Both the position numbers and the translations under genes were made by a program. Of a DNA stretch of 35,000 bases, positions 1 through 9,277 are shown piece after piece. The first letter of the stretch is position 1, and every line of letters starts with the position of its first letter. The DNA comes from Tubiluchus corallicola (lineage: Eukaryota; Priapulida; Priapulimorpha; Priapulimorphida; Tubiluchidae): assembly GCA_030141605.1 (NCBI GenBank), contig JAQGDQ010002434.1, forward strand, positions 1 through 35,000, read 5' to 3'. A model generated the notes under the pieces. It made no database searches. It was not told the DNA's origin and was given only the letters and a program-made list of their open reading frames with translations.

Positions 1-1256
1 TGCACTATATATGGAAGTCTAAGCTGTTTCAATTGAGTGAAATGAAAACTCCAGATGGGCAGAAAGTTGAGGTAGTGCATTGTGGTGAGTATAACGAAAA
101 TGCAGGCCCTGATTTTTTAAACGCAAAAATAACTCTGGATGACAAGGTATGGGTCGGAAATGTAGAAATACACATAGATGCACAGGACTGGAAGAAGCAT
201 AGACATAATAACAATAAAGCCTATGACAATGTAGTGCTACACGTAGTATACAACAACAACTATCAGGCTATACGAAGTAACGGAGAGAAGATACCTACTG
301 TGGAGTTACAGTTTGATAAGAGCTTATATACTATCTATCAAAAACTAGTCGAGGGTAATAAATATTGGGTGGCTTGTGAGGATGTGCTTATGGAAGTGGG
401 AGAATTTCATATACGCCATTGGCTTACTACAGTCTATTTTCATAGGTTGGAGCAGAAGTATGCTTATATAAAGAATATTTTGAAAGAAACGGGCAATAGT
501 TGGGAGGAAACTTTTTACCAGCACCTCGCTCGTAATTTCGGCTTTAAAGTGAATGCCGAACCTTTTGAGCGTTTGGCAAGGTCGCTACCTTTGAAAATAT
601 TGGGAAAGCATAAGGATAACTTGTTGCAGGTAGAGGCCTTGTTGTTTGGACAGGCTGGATTTTTGGAAGAAGAGAAGAAGGATATGTATTATTTGCAATT
701 GAAAAAGGAATATTGCTTTTTGAGGAAAAAATATGCCCTGAAACCAATGGAACACCACCTGTGGAAGTTTATGAGATTGCGACCTGTGAATTTTCCAACT
801 ATTCGTATAGCCCAATTTGCTATGCTTATCTACAAGTCAAGAGCCTTGTTCTCAAAAATATTAGAGACAAACGACATTAATCAAATCTATAAGTTGTTGG
901 AAGTAAAAACTTCTGATTATTGGCAAGAGCATTATACTTTTGAAAAAAAATCGCCCAAAAAAACAAAAAAACTAGGCAAAATGTCTTGTCAGAATATTGT
1001 AATTAATACAGTGATACCTATTACTTTTCTTTATGGCTTGCAAAAAGATGCACAGTACTATAAAGATAGGGTAGTGAACTGGGCAGAGCAGGTAAAACCT
1101 GAAAAAAACCATATAATTAGCAATTGGCAAAAGCTGGGGATAAAAGTTGAAAACGCTTTATACTCTCAGGCTTTAATAGAAATGAAGAACAACTATTGTA
1201 ATAAGAAAAGATGTTTGGAATGTAATGTTGGGAATAAAATTATTTTGAAGAAATAG
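1..1256 (+). CDS. DUF2851 family protein, 5' end outside window
   Basis: The reading frame is open from base 3, so the gene starts upstream of the window. In-frame codons before the first possible internal start (TTG at 33) read HYIWKSKLFQLSEMKT and lead into GEYNENAGPDFLNAKI, the conserved N-terminal signature of DUF2851, a Bacteroidota family of about 420 residues. About 417 residues are visible, so probably fewer than ten are missing. A Cys-rich tail (CNKKRCLEC) near the end is also usual for the family as I recall it. The biochemical function is unknown. The potassium-channel gene follows after 5 bp, so the two are probably co-transcribed. The family call is firm; no role is proposed. Confidence 0.9.
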   Translation, partial: HYIWKSKLFQLSEMKTPDGQKVEVVHCGEYNENAGPDFLNAKITLDDKVWVGNVEIHIDAQDWKKHRHNNNKAYDNVVLHVVYNNNYQAIRSNGEKIPTVELQFDKSLYTIYQKLVEGNKYWVACEDVLMEVGEFHIRHWLTTVYFHRLEQKYAYIKNILKETGNSWEETFYQHLARNFGFKVNAEPFERLARSLPLKILGKHKDNLLQVEALLFGQAGFLEEEKKDMYYLQLKKEYCFLRKKYALKPMEHHLWKFMRLRPVNFPTIRIAQFAMLIYKSRALFSKILETNDINQIYKLLEVKTSDYWQEHYTFEKKSPKKTKKLGKMSCQNIVINTVIPITFLYGLQKDAQYYKDRVVNWAEQVKPEKNHIISNWQKLGIKVENALYSQALIEMKNNYCNKKRCLECNVGNKIILKK

Positions 1257-1261
1257 TAGTT

Positions 1262-2272
1262 ATGCGAACATTTTTTGCTGCAATATTTTTGCTTGTTTTC
1301 ATTATTTTAGTAGGTGTTGTAGGATTCATCTTTTTTGAGGGCTATAGCCTTGTGGAAGCATTTTATATGGTGATTATTACAGTGTCTACTGTGGGGTTTA
1401 AGGAGGTGAGGGAATTATCTGATGCAGGAAGAATTTTTACTTCTATCTTGATATTATGTAATGTGGGAGTGATGGCTTATATTGGTATTATTTTTTCAAA
1501 ATATTTTTTTGGAGGAGTCTTAAAAAAGAATATTAAACAAATAAAAATGAATAATGATATTAAACAACTGAAAGACCACGTTATTGTGTGTGGGTTTGGG
1601 AAAGTAGGAAAGCAAGTAGCAATTGATTTGTGCGATGAGAAACAAAAATTTGTAGTGATAGATAACTCAGAGCTAAGAATAAAAAGGTTGAAAAAAGAAT
1701 GTTTGTCATTTCTTTACATAGAAGGTGACGCTACAAAGGATGATGTGCTGATGCAGGCAAATATAGATAAAGCTAAGGCTTTGATAACAGCTTTGCCCGA
1801 TGATGCAAGTAATGTATTTGTAGCACTTACGGCTAAAGGTATCAATCCTAATTTACGCATAGTGAGCGAGGCAGAAAATGCTAGTTCCAATTTAAAGCTA
1901 AAAAGAGCTGGAGCAGATAATGTAATAATGCCAAGTTCTATGGGAGGAAGACGTATGGCAAAACTGGTTGTGCAGCCCAATATTGTAGAGTTTGTTGAGA
2001 ATATCTTGACCTTGAATGAAAATGAAGTTAGCTTGTCGGAAATCTATTGCGGAGAAGGACAAAATGAAGAAAGCTATGGACCAAAGTCAATTAGGGAACT
2101 GCATATTAGAGGAAAATCAGGTGCAAATATCATTGGGCTTAAAAAAAAGGAAGGAGAATATGTGTTTAATCCCTCGCCTGATACAGTGCTAAATACAACA
2201 GATAGCCTTTTTGTTTTGGGCAACTCTAATCAGGTGAAATTGTTGAAGGAAATACTTTTTCATAAAGAATAA
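1262..2272 (+). CDS. Two-helix potassium channel with RCK (TrkA-N/TrkA-C) domains
   Basis: The protein has 336 residues. It opens with a membrane helix (about 4-26), a re-entrant pore segment with TVSTVGF (about 40-46) in the place of the usual TxGYG filter, and a second helix (about 57-85). A cytoplasmic Rossmann RCK/TrkA-N domain follows (about 108-225; GFGKVGKQVA nucleotide loop, acidic VVIDNSE strand end), then a TrkA-C-like domain (about 250-335). This architecture is that of ligand-gated prokaryotic potassium channels in the inner membrane. The filter reads TVGF rather than TVGYG; Phe at this position is tolerated in some bacterial channels, but selectivity cannot be assigned from sequence alone. 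The start is the ATG 5 bp after the DUF2851 stop. Confidence 0.87.
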   Translation: MRTFFAAIFLLVFIILVGVVGFIFFEGYSLVEAFYMVIITVSTVGFKEVRELSDAGRIFTSILILCNVGVMAYIGIIFSKYFFGGVLKKNIKQIKMNNDIKQLKDHVIVCGFGKVGKQVAIDLCDEKQKFVVIDNSELRIKRLKKECLSFLYIEGDATKDDVLMQANIDKAKALITALPDDASNVFVALTAKGINPNLRIVSEAENASSNLKLKRAGADNVIMPSSMGGRRMAKLVVQPNIVEFVENILTLNENEVSLSEIYCGEGQNEESYGPKSIRELHIRGKSGANIIGLKKKEGEYVFNPSPDTVLNTTDSLFVLGNSNQVKLLKEILFHKE

Positions 2273-2476
2273 TGCTAATTATTATTGGTTGTTGTTTTTT
2301 GTTTTTTTTTTTTTTTTTGTGTGTGGTTTTTGTGTGTTGGGTAAAAAGTGTTTTGCAAGAATGATGTACTACTTATTATCAGTTTTCTAGTACATTACCA
2401 AAATAATTTAGATTCATTTTTGCTATTTAAATGATTATAAGCTATCTTTGTTCTAACTAATTAATTACGAAATTAT
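2273..2476. other. Intergenic region with 17-T tract
   Basis: No gene is seen. A run of 17 T at 2302-2318 sits inside a T/G-rich stretch just after the channel gene. It follows only a weak AT hairpin (AATAAT/ATTATT near 2268-2284), so it could serve as a poor intrinsic terminator. The region also holds the unresolved upstream sequence of the next lipoprotein gene. Confidence 0.4.
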
Positions 2477-2890
2477 ATGAAAAGGACTTGTTTGATAGGA
2501 TTTAATTTGGTTTTTTTACTTCTTATTGTTACTTGTTCAAAAAAAGAAAGTAATCCACCTGTTGCTGTTCCTCAAATAAATAGCCTTAGTGTAATCCCAG
2601 ATACTTTTAAGGTAGGCGAGAAGATAACAGTAAATGCAACTGTAAAGGATGAAAAGGGGCTGCAATCTTATCAGATACTTATTGGATATGACGAATTAAA
2701 AGGAACAAATGAATTATTTATTGAGTTTGATTCTACCTATGTGTCTGATATCAAATCGGATGATATAAGCAAAGAATTTGATATTCCCGCTGAAACTAAA
2801 ATTTCACCTGCAAACGTTAGTTTAAGAGTAATTAATACCTCTAATAAAAGCAAAGTAAAAGTGTTGTACGATATAGGGGTTATTCAATAG
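2477..2890 (+). CDS. Small exported lipoprotein, probable Ig-like fold
   Basis: The protein has 137 residues. It has a lysine-arginine start, a hydrophobic stretch and a lipobox-like LLIVTC with Cys20 as the likely lipidated residue, followed by a Ser/Lys/Glu/Pro-rich linker. The body (about 35-137) is rich in alternating beta-strand patterns such as KITVNATVKDEKGL. That suggests one immunoglobulin-like beta sandwich of the kind found in Bacteroidota lipoproteins. I do not recognise a specific family. It is followed by another exported protein in the same direction, but the ~95-bp gap and a -7-like element suggest separate transcription. A location at the outer membrane is inferred from the lipobox only. 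Confidence 0.7.
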   Translation: MKRTCLIGFNLVFLLLIVTCSKKESNPPVAVPQINSLSVIPDTFKVGEKITVNATVKDEKGLQSYQILIGYDELKGTNELFIEFDSTYVSDIKSDDISKEFDIPAETKISPANVSLRVINTSNKSKVKVLYDIGVIQ

Positions 2891-2951
2891 ATCTATTTAA
2901 TATAATTATTAAGAAAAGTTGATTTTTTTATTTTCTTTGTTTCGGTTTTTA

Positions 2952-2959
2952 TATATTTG
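2952..2959 (+). promoter_or_regulatory. Candidate Bacteroidota -7 element (TATATTTG)
   Basis: TATATTTG matches the TAnnTTTG -7 consensus and lies 27 bp before the ATG of the FISUMP gene. No TTTG was found at the normal 19-21 bp spacing upstream, so the call rests on the -7 box alone. Confidence 0.35.
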
Positions 2960-2985
2960 AGTGATTAATAAATTTTATATTTTGT

Positions 2986-3594
2986 ATGAAAGGTAAAAAT
3001 GTTGAAGTGAAAAAATATTTAATTGTAGTTATTTCTTTTCTAATGGTTAGTAGCCTTCTAAAAGCTCAAGAAACATTTACAGATAATAGAGATGGGAAGT
3101 CATATAAAACAGTAGTTATTGGTAATAATGTTTGGATGACGGAGAATATGCAATACGAAACAATGGGGTCGTGGTGTTATGAAAACGAGAAGGCTAATTG
3201 TGTTAAATACGGTAGACTATATACTTGGGATATGGCTATTAGTGTTTGCCCAGCAGGTTGGCACCTACCTACTGAGAAAGAATGGCAGAATTTGGAAGTG
3301 TCTTTGGGTATTTCTTCTGACGAACTTGATGAAAGTGGGTTTAGGGGAGATAATCAAGCTACTTTGCTGAAAGTAGGAGGGAGCAGTGGTTTCGAAGCTC
3401 AATATGCGGGTTACAAGCCCTGGGTAGGTGGTTTTTATAATTTAAACCAACATGCTTATTTTTGGACTGCTACAATAGACGAGCAGGCTAAGAGCCTTAT
3501 AAAATACCGTTCTTTATTTACAGAAGAGGAACGTATAAATAAAGGAGAATTGGACAAAAAAAACGCTTTATCTGTTAGGTGTGTGAAGGATTAA
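2986..3594 (+). CDS. Exported FISUMP-domain protein
   Basis: The protein has 202 residues. After a short leader (signal peptide about 9-27, ending SLLKAQ) the whole mature part is one FISUMP domain (Fibrobacter succinogenes major paralogous domain). Markers are TFTDNRDGKSYKTVVIG, VWMTENMQY, the GRLYTWDMA block, CPAGWHLPTEKEW, and the closing LSVRCVKD. This domain is common in Bacteroidota and Fibrobacter cell-surface proteins; its function is not established. The ATG at 2986 gives nine charged residues before the hydrophobic core. A GTG at 3007 (VKKYLIVV) would give a tighter signal peptide and is a credible alternative start. A good terminator follows at 3673. Confidence 0.9.
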   Translation: MKGKNVEVKKYLIVVISFLMVSSLLKAQETFTDNRDGKSYKTVVIGNNVWMTENMQYETMGSWCYENEKANCVKYGRLYTWDMAISVCPAGWHLPTEKEWQNLEVSLGISSDELDESGFRGDNQATLLKVGGSSGFEAQYAGYKPWVGGFYNLNQHAYFWTATIDEQAKSLIKYRSLFTEEERINKGELDKKNALSVRCVKD

Positions 3595-3672
3595 GTAGTA
3601 ATTTTCAGGGCTATTCTTTGGCTTGCTCCATAGCTGTTAAGACAATTTCATAAAAAATCAAATAGACTGAAC

Positions 3673-3706
3673 GGGTTTCTTAAATCAAACAAGCCCATTT
3701 TTTGTG
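3673..3706 (+). terminator. Rho-independent terminator after FISUMP gene
   Basis: GGGTTTCTT (3673-3681) pairs with AACAAGCCC (3688-3696) with one internal mismatch and one G-U pair. A six-base loop separates the arms, and an ATTTTTT run plus more T-rich sequence follows. It lies about 80 bp past the FISUMP stop on the plus strand. The rest of the interval up to 3919 shows no credible gene. Confidence 0.6.
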
Positions 3707-3919
3707 TTTTTCTTTTGCACAATGATACGAGGTATAGATTGTGGTAATGTATTAAGAGTTGGTAGTAAACAGTTATCTTGTGCGTTTAAGATTCCTGATA
3801 TTTTGCGACAACAAAATTCGGGAATGACAATGATATTATATAGTATTTTCTACCTTGTTAATAATAGCAAACACTACCAAAATAAAAACAATAACTTATA
3901 GTTACTCTTATTTAATTAC

Positions 3920-5917
3920 TCATTTCCCAACTCCAACACCTCGTAAAAACGGATAGCCTTCATTAATAACCCCTGTTTCATCTATATCCCAAATGGTACT
4001 AAAGTCCCATCCTTTCTTTTCAAACTCTTCTTTCTTTTTCATCAATTTTGTAGAAGAACCATTCTGACCTCCGCCATCGCCCCCACCACCAGAAAATTTA
4101 GCCTGCCCTGATGTTTCTAAATCATAATAACTATCTTTTATTTTGCCTTGTAGATGATTGTATCCCACAAAGCCGCCAAACTTATTATTAACAGGAGTGG
4201 TATTTTCTTTTACAAACCCTGTGGCATAGCAGTTTTCTATCCTAGAAACTGCTGCAGAATTTTCTCCTACCAGACCCCCTATGTAACATAAGGTAGATAC
4301 TACATTCTTTGCTTCAACACTTCCTCTTGAATAGCAGTTTTGTGCCGTAGCCTCTATAGGACCTCCATTAGTTCCAATAAGTCCACCAATACGACTATTT
4401 CCTATTACCTTACCTGTGGCATAGCAATTTTTTATTTTTTGTCCTTGCACTCCTACCAGTCCTCCAGCATGTGTCCTATTAGTTCCTTTAATGCAAGTTA
4501 CATCTGCTGTGCTATAACAATTATTTATTTCCCCATCATTCCAACTCACCAGACCACCAACATAGTCGATCCCTACTACACTTCCCGTAGAATAGCAATC
4601 ACTTATAAGTACATCAAAAATGTAACCAACCAGCCCCCCAACATGCTCTCCTCCATTTACTCCTATTGCTGACGTTTCTACACCTACATTCTTTATTACT
4701 ACGGCATCATCATTATTTTCTCCACTAGCATACCCAAATACTCCCGAAAACATCTGACTGGGACGATTGACACAGAAATTACTTATTACATAATATTGGC
4801 CATCAAACGTTCCCGTAAAAGGATCGGTGGAACTGCCTAAGGGGGAAAAACCAGAACTTGAAAAACCGTCTTCATTTGGATTGGGAAAAACAATATCGTT
4901 TTCTAAAATATAATCTCCTCCTAAATCATTTTTAATACCCTGTAAGTCTTGCCAACTTTTTACTTTGTACTGCTCTTTGAGAACAGTATAGTTAAAGTTG
5001 TTCCCTGCCAATACCAAAGAAGTCGCAACATCTCCATCTGGTATTGTTTTCCAACTATTAGAGGATAAGTTACTAGTTATAACTCCTTTACCATTCTCTA
5101 CAACAACCGTTCCACTCCCAGCACTTTCTGTCCCTATTTTCAATGTATAACTATAACTACCATCTGATAAATTACTTAACTCAAATAAGTCAGTTTTATC
5201 AAAATCGCCTGCTCCTATACGATTTGCTTCTTCGTAGTAGCTCACTGCTTTCAAAACAGGTTCTTTGCTACTAACTGTTGTTACCTTGTAAGTTTTTGTA
5301 ATTTTACCATCTTGAGTTGTTACTTCATAATGTACAGGGGTAGAAAAGTCTTTCTCTTTTTCACTTGGTGGGTTTACCGTGGCTCCTAATGATACGTTTA
5401 TAGTTGGGGTAAATTTGTTGCCCGTTACACCATAGGGCAGCATCATTCTTATATCAGTGTTCAATATATCTCCCTTCAAATCAGAGGTTAGCGAAGGGTT
5501 TTTTTCTACTTTAAATATAAAAGAAACAATTTCTGCCTTTTCACTTAAAGAAGAGATGGGTACTCTAACGGTATAAACTTTTTTTGCTATTCCATCTTCT
5601 GCAACCACGACATAGGATACAGAACTTGTAAAGTTTGCTACTTCACCTTTGGCAAGTCTTATTGTTGCTCCATCAGATATTTTTATAGTAGGTACTAATT
5701 TACTTCTGTCAGTACCATAAGCAACCTCATTTGTAGTTATATTTACACCTTCTATATGCCCAATTAAATCATTATCCAACATATCGTTGTTAGATGCTTC
5801 AAATATAAAAGAGCTAATCTCATTATCAGAAGATTTTGGAGCTTCTAACTCTTCTTTATTGCACCCAAATGCTAATGCAAAAAACAATAAAACAAAGTAC
5901 TTGAATTCAACTTTCAT
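3920..5917 (-). CDS. Large surface lipoprotein with GLUG repeats
   Basis: The protein has 665 residues. Signal peptide and lipobox end at ALAFGC, with Cys19 followed by NKEELE; the Lys-Glu-Glu just after the Cys resembles the acidic lipoprotein surface-export signal known from Bacteroidota. Two related beta-sandwich domains follow (about 33-125 and 128-218), each with a 'P.I.ISDGAT...P' strand and ending in '.K.Y.V', like DUF5018-type repeats. After a linker, an entry segment near 330-380 (ILENDIVF ... FTGTFDGQYYVI) leads into GLUG repeats from about 415 to 600, with recurring GGLVG and NCYSTG units. A Gly-rich loop and DSYYDLETSGQ closing motif end the protein. GLUG repeats occur in bacterial surface and adhesin-like proteins, so adhesion is plausible but not shown. 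No partner gene sits beside it. Confidence 0.85.
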   Translation of the reverse strand: MKVEFKYFVLLFFALAFGCNKEELEAPKSSDNEISSFIFEASNNDMLDNDLIGHIEGVNITTNEVAYGTDRSKLVPTIKISDGATIRLAKGEVANFTSSVSYVVVAEDGIAKKVYTVRVPISSLSEKAEIVSFIFKVEKNPSLTSDLKGDILNTDIRMMLPYGVTGNKFTPTINVSLGATVNPPSEKEKDFSTPVHYEVTTQDGKITKTYKVTTVSSKEPVLKAVSYYEEANRIGAGDFDKTDLFELSNLSDGSYSYTLKIGTESAGSGTVVVENGKGVITSNLSSNSWKTIPDGDVATSLVLAGNNFNYTVLKEQYKVKSWQDLQGIKNDLGGDYILENDIVFPNPNEDGFSSSGFSPLGSSTDPFTGTFDGQYYVISNFCVNRPSQMFSGVFGYASGENNDDAVVIKNVGVETSAIGVNGGEHVGGLVGYIFDVLISDCYSTGSVVGIDYVGGLVSWNDGEINNCYSTADVTCIKGTNRTHAGGLVGVQGQKIKNCYATGKVIGNSRIGGLIGTNGGPIEATAQNCYSRGSVEAKNVVSTLCYIGGLVGENSAAVSRIENCYATGFVKENTTPVNNKFGGFVGYNHLQGKIKDSYYDLETSGQAKFSGGGGDGGGQNGSSTKLMKKKEEFEKKGWDFSTIWDIDETGVINEGYPFLRGVGVGK

Positions 5918-6530
5918 TGCTACTGTATAAAACTACAAGCTATAATATAGTTATAATATAGTAAATAAAAAAATAAAAAACAAACATAATTCAAAAAAAT
6001 AAGACAATGACATACAATTTTAAATTCTTCTTATGAATCAAGTCCTAAATTAAAATTTCTGTGCAGTAGAGAACAAGTGCCCTTAAAGGATTTTGATAGA
6101 AAAATAAGCGGCAGGCGAAGCAATTATACTTTCTCACTGTTTGAGCCTTTTGAAAATAAGATATAATGAGTAAAAGAGAAGAAAAAAGCAGTATCAAACC
6201 AAAAAACAAACTTAAAGTAAATTAAGAGTTAAGAATTAAAAACGTATAAGACACCTGCCTTTGCAACTATGACATACTGCTTACCACCAACTTCTAATAC
6301 ATTATCTTTATCTTAGAGTTTGTAAGTATAAAAAACTGATTTTCAATAGAATGAGTCATTTTTACAGTTTTTGGCAAGCTTTTTTTCTTGCGGCTCTAAT
6401 ATCTATGGTTTCTCTTGTTGTCCTAAGGTTGTAGGGTAAATACAAAGCAAGGGCAGTAGATAGCGAACCTTCTTTATGCTCAAAATTAAAAATTAAAGCA
6501 TAAACCTATTACAGTTTTTAATTAAAAGCT
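5918..6530. other. Long non-coding interval
   Basis: About 610 bp without a supportable gene on either strand; stops are frequent in all frames. I see AT-rich sequence with many TTAAA/AATTAAA motifs and a small hairpin GCAAG/CTTGC with a T-rich loop near 6373-6390. No tRNA or recognisable RNA element is evident. It separates the divergent GLUG lipoprotein gene and the DUF368 gene, so it must hold both promoters. Confidence 0.5.
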
Positions 6531-6538
6531 TACCTTTG
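6531..6538 (+). promoter_or_regulatory. Candidate -7 element for DUF368 gene (TACCTTTG)
   Basis: TACCTTTG fits TAnnTTTG exactly and lies 35 bp before the preferred ATG at 6574. That puts a transcription start near 6545. This argues against the upstream TTG at 6547 as the start codon, since it would leave almost no leader. No perfect TTTG -33 box was seen. Confidence 0.45.
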
Positions 6539-6573
6539 CAAGGTATTTGCCACCTGCTATATCACAAAATGAA

Positions 6574-7515
6574 ATGAAAAAAACAATACGAGTTTTTGTA
6601 TCTACTGTTTTAAAAGGTATGGCAATGGGGGCTGCTGATGTAGTTCCTGGTGTATCGGGTGGAACTATCGCTTTTATTACTGGTATTTATGAGGAGTTGA
6701 TTAATTCTATTAAATCCATTAATTATACCAACCTAAAATTAATTCTTAAAGCTAAGTTCAAAGAATTTTTTCAAGCTATTAATGGTAGGTTTCTTTTTAC
6801 TCTATTCTTTGGTATTGCTATTAGTATTATCACGCTTTCTAAGATAATTAGGCATCTTTTAAATGTATATCCCATTTTTGTGTGGTCGTTTTTCTTTGGG
6901 CTTATTGTAGCTTCTGCCATAGTAGTAGCTAAAAGAATTACAGAAAGAAATACTCATATTGTAATTGTTGTTTTACTTGGTGCCTTGTTTTCTTATTATG
7001 TTACAATTTTAAATCCTATTTCTACTGCTGAAAATTATCTCTTCATTTTTTTTACTGGAGCTATTGCTGTCTGTGCTATGATACTTCCCGGCATATCTGG
7101 AGCATTTATGCTGTTACTACTTGGCAAGTACACTTTTACTTTAGAAGCAGTTAATGAGCTCAGAATGGATATTATTATTACACTTGGGGCTGGTGCAGTT
7201 ATTGGATTGATTAGTTTTTCTAATTTGCTCTCGTGGTTATTGAAAAGGTATCATAACCTTACGATAGCTTTTTTGTCAGGTTTTATGATAGGTTCTTTAA
7301 ATAAAGTGTGGGTTTGGAAGCGTCCTTTGAAATATTATACTAATAGTAAGGGAGAGTTGAAACCTCTTATAGAAGAAAACGTATTACCAAGTACTTATGC
7401 ACAATTTACGCAGCAGGACCCAAAATTGTTTGGAGCTATTATATTTGCAATTGTTGGTTTTTTAGCAGTATATGGCATAGAAAAACTAGCAAGGAATAAG
7501 ACTACTAATAAATAA
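6574..7515 (+). CDS. DUF368 polyprenyl-phosphate translocase-family membrane protein
   Basis: About 313 residues, almost all membrane-embedded, with eight or nine hydrophobic helices. The signature GMAMGAADVVPGVSGGTIAF near the N-terminus and the related second half-motif MILPGISGAFMLLLLGKY (about residues 170-187) form the inverted-repeat core of DUF368. Members have been reported to recycle the carrier lipid undecaprenyl phosphate across the inner membrane (PopT), alongside DedA-family UptA; that role is family knowledge, not visible here. The start is the ATG at 6574 (MKKTIRVFV). A TTG at 6547 is in frame but less likely given the promoter position. The S41 protease gene follows 60 bp downstream in the same direction. 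Confidence 0.88.
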   Translation: MKKTIRVFVSTVLKGMAMGAADVVPGVSGGTIAFITGIYEELINSIKSINYTNLKLILKAKFKEFFQAINGRFLFTLFFGIAISIITLSKIIRHLLNVYPIFVWSFFFGLIVASAIVVAKRITERNTHIVIVVLLGALFSYYVTILNPISTAENYLFIFFTGAIAVCAMILPGISGAFMLLLLGKYTFTLEAVNELRMDIIITLGAGAVIGLISFSNLLSWLLKRYHNLTIAFLSGFMIGSLNKVWVWKRPLKYYTNSKGELKPLIEENVLPSTYAQFTQQDPKLFGAIIFAIVGFLAVYGIEKLARNKTTNK

Positions 7516-7575
7516 ATATACAGATAAGATGAAGCATAAGCGTTTGCTTTTGTTCCTACTAAAATAAAAAATAAT

Positions 7576-9180
7576 ATGAAAAAAATAAACGCCTTCCTTA
7601 TAACATTATTTCTCTCCCTCTCATATTTTCCACTGCAAGCACAGTTTATAGATAGAGATTCTCAAAAATTGACTTATGCTATTAATATTATTAAAACTTT
7701 TTATGTAGATACGATAAATTCCGGCGAGCTGGTAGAAAGTGCTATTGTTAAAATGCTTTCGGAGCTAGATCCTCACTCCTCTTATATTAGTGCTAAAGAT
7801 GTGGAAGAAATGAGCGAACCAATAATGGCCAACTTTGAAGGAATAGGTATAGAGTTTAATATTTTTAAAGATACTTTAATGGTTGTGCGAACTATACCTG
7901 GTGGCCCCTCTGAAAAGGTAGGTTTACGAGCAGGGGATAGAATAATAGAGATAAATAGTGAAAACGTAGCAGGTATAGGGTTGAAGAATAGTGAGGTGAT
8001 AAAAAAACTAAGGGGCGACAAAGGAACAGTTGTAACTATAAGGGTAAAAAGAAAGCGAGCAAAAACTTTTCTCTTTTTTAAAATTACACGCGATAAAATA
8101 CCTCTTTCAAGCATAGATGCAAGTTATTTGGTAAATAATGAGACTGGCTACATAAAAATAAACCGTTTTTCACTAAGTACGGGCAGAGAATTTGCTAGAG
8201 CTTTAGACAGTTTGCAAAAGCACAATATAAATAGCCTTATCATAGATTTAAGAGGTAATGGGGGCGGATTGCTTAGTGCTGCGATTAGCATAACGGAGCT
8301 GTTTTTACCTCCTAAAAATTTAGTGGTCTATACTGAGGGGATCAGAGCTCCTAAACAGGAATTTGTTTCCAAGAAAAGAACTGGGTTTAAAAAAGGGCAA
8401 ATTGTAGTTCTTTTAGATGAAGAAAGTGCTTCTGCAAGTGAAATTTTAGCCGGAGCCATACAAGATTGGGATAGGGGAGTGCTGATAGGACGCCGTTCAT
8501 TTGGCAAAGGCTTAGTGCAAAGGCAGTATTCACTATTTGATGGTTCGGAAATACGTCTTACTACTGCAAGGTATTACACACCTACGGGTCGCCTTATTCA
8601 AAAACCGTATGGTGAAGGAGTAAAAGAGTATAGGAGAGAATTGTATCATAGGTATGAAACAGGCGAATTATATGAGCAAGATAGCATTCCTCATTCACCT
8701 GACTCCCTGAAATATTATACTTTAAAGAATAATAGAGTTGTGTATGGTGGAGGGGGAATTACTCCTGATGTATTTGTTCCGTTAGATACTACTTATTTTA
8801 CGGATTATTATAGAAGTCTTATTGCTAATGCTATTATTATAGATTTTGTGTATAACTACGTAGATGTGAATAGGCAAAAACTGTTGGCAGAATATGAAAC
8901 TTTTGATAGTTTTAAAAATAATTTTGAGATTGGTGATGATGTTATAGAAGAGATAACGAAAAATGGTGAAAAAGATAGTATCACTATTAATGAAGAAGAA
9001 TTACAAATTTCACTGCCCCACATTAAACTGATAACAAAAGCCTATATAGCTAGTAATATTTGGGGACGTTCTTATTTCTTTGAGCTATACAATGAATTTT
9101 CTCAAGAGTACCAAGAAGCATTGAAGCTACTGGGCGATAAAAAGCGGTATAATTTATATTTGCGAGGATTAAAGAATTAA
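7576..9180 (+). CDS. S41 family C-terminal processing peptidase
   Basis: The protein has 534 residues. It has a signal peptide (about 1-22, ending PLQAQ), an N-terminal helical segment, a PDZ domain (about 85-165; PGGPSEKVGLRAGD) and an S41 protease core (about 185-345). The core shows DLRGNGGG, the nucleophile segment ESASASEILAGA with Ser286, and FGKGLVQ with Lys311. Ser and Lys are 25 residues apart, as in CtpA/CtpB-type Ser-Lys dyads. A C-terminal helical extension of about 130 residues is usual for Bacteroidota members. It should act in the periplasm, trimming or degrading exported proteins from the C-terminus; the substrates are unknown. The PDZ loop GLGIEFN-type lid and the catalytic residues are intact. 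Confidence 0.92.
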   Translation: MKKINAFLITLFLSLSYFPLQAQFIDRDSQKLTYAINIIKTFYVDTINSGELVESAIVKMLSELDPHSSYISAKDVEEMSEPIMANFEGIGIEFNIFKDTLMVVRTIPGGPSEKVGLRAGDRIIEINSENVAGIGLKNSEVIKKLRGDKGTVVTIRVKRKRAKTFLFFKITRDKIPLSSIDASYLVNNETGYIKINRFSLSTGREFARALDSLQKHNINSLIIDLRGNGGGLLSAAISITELFLPPKNLVVYTEGIRAPKQEFVSKKRTGFKKGQIVVLLDEESASASEILAGAIQDWDRGVLIGRRSFGKGLVQRQYSLFDGSEIRLTTARYYTPTGRLIQKPYGEGVKEYRRELYHRYETGELYEQDSIPHSPDSLKYYTLKNNRVVYGGGGITPDVFVPLDTTYFTDYYRSLIANAIIIDFVYNYVDVNRQKLLAEYETFDSFKNNFEIGDDVIEEITKNGEKDSITINEEELQISLPHIKLITKAYIASNIWGRSYFFELYNEFSQEYQEALKLLGDKKRYNLYLRGLKN

Positions 9181-9256
9181 AGTGTTGATTTGCAGCTTGT
9201 TATAGGGTTTTATATTTTCTTTATTTTTATAGATGGTGTATAAAGGAGATGGTGGT

Positions 9257-9273
9257 AAACGACAATCGTTTTT
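9257..9273 (+). terminator. Short hairpin between convergent S41 and hisB genes
   Basis: AAACGA (9257-9262) and TCGTTT (9266-9271) form a perfect six-pair stem with a CAA loop, followed by a short T run. It lies between the S41 stop and the hisB stop, so it could end the protease transcript. The stem is short and the T run modest. Confidence 0.35.
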
Positions 9274-9277
9274 AGTC

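Noticed and set aside
3704-3901. 65-codon plus-strand ORF
   Set aside because: It starts within the T tail of a terminator and has no recognisable features; it is treated as chance.
5918-6573. Small RNA or riboswitch in the long gap before the DUF368 gene
   Set aside because: No extended conserved-looking structure or terminator was found; only short AT hairpins.
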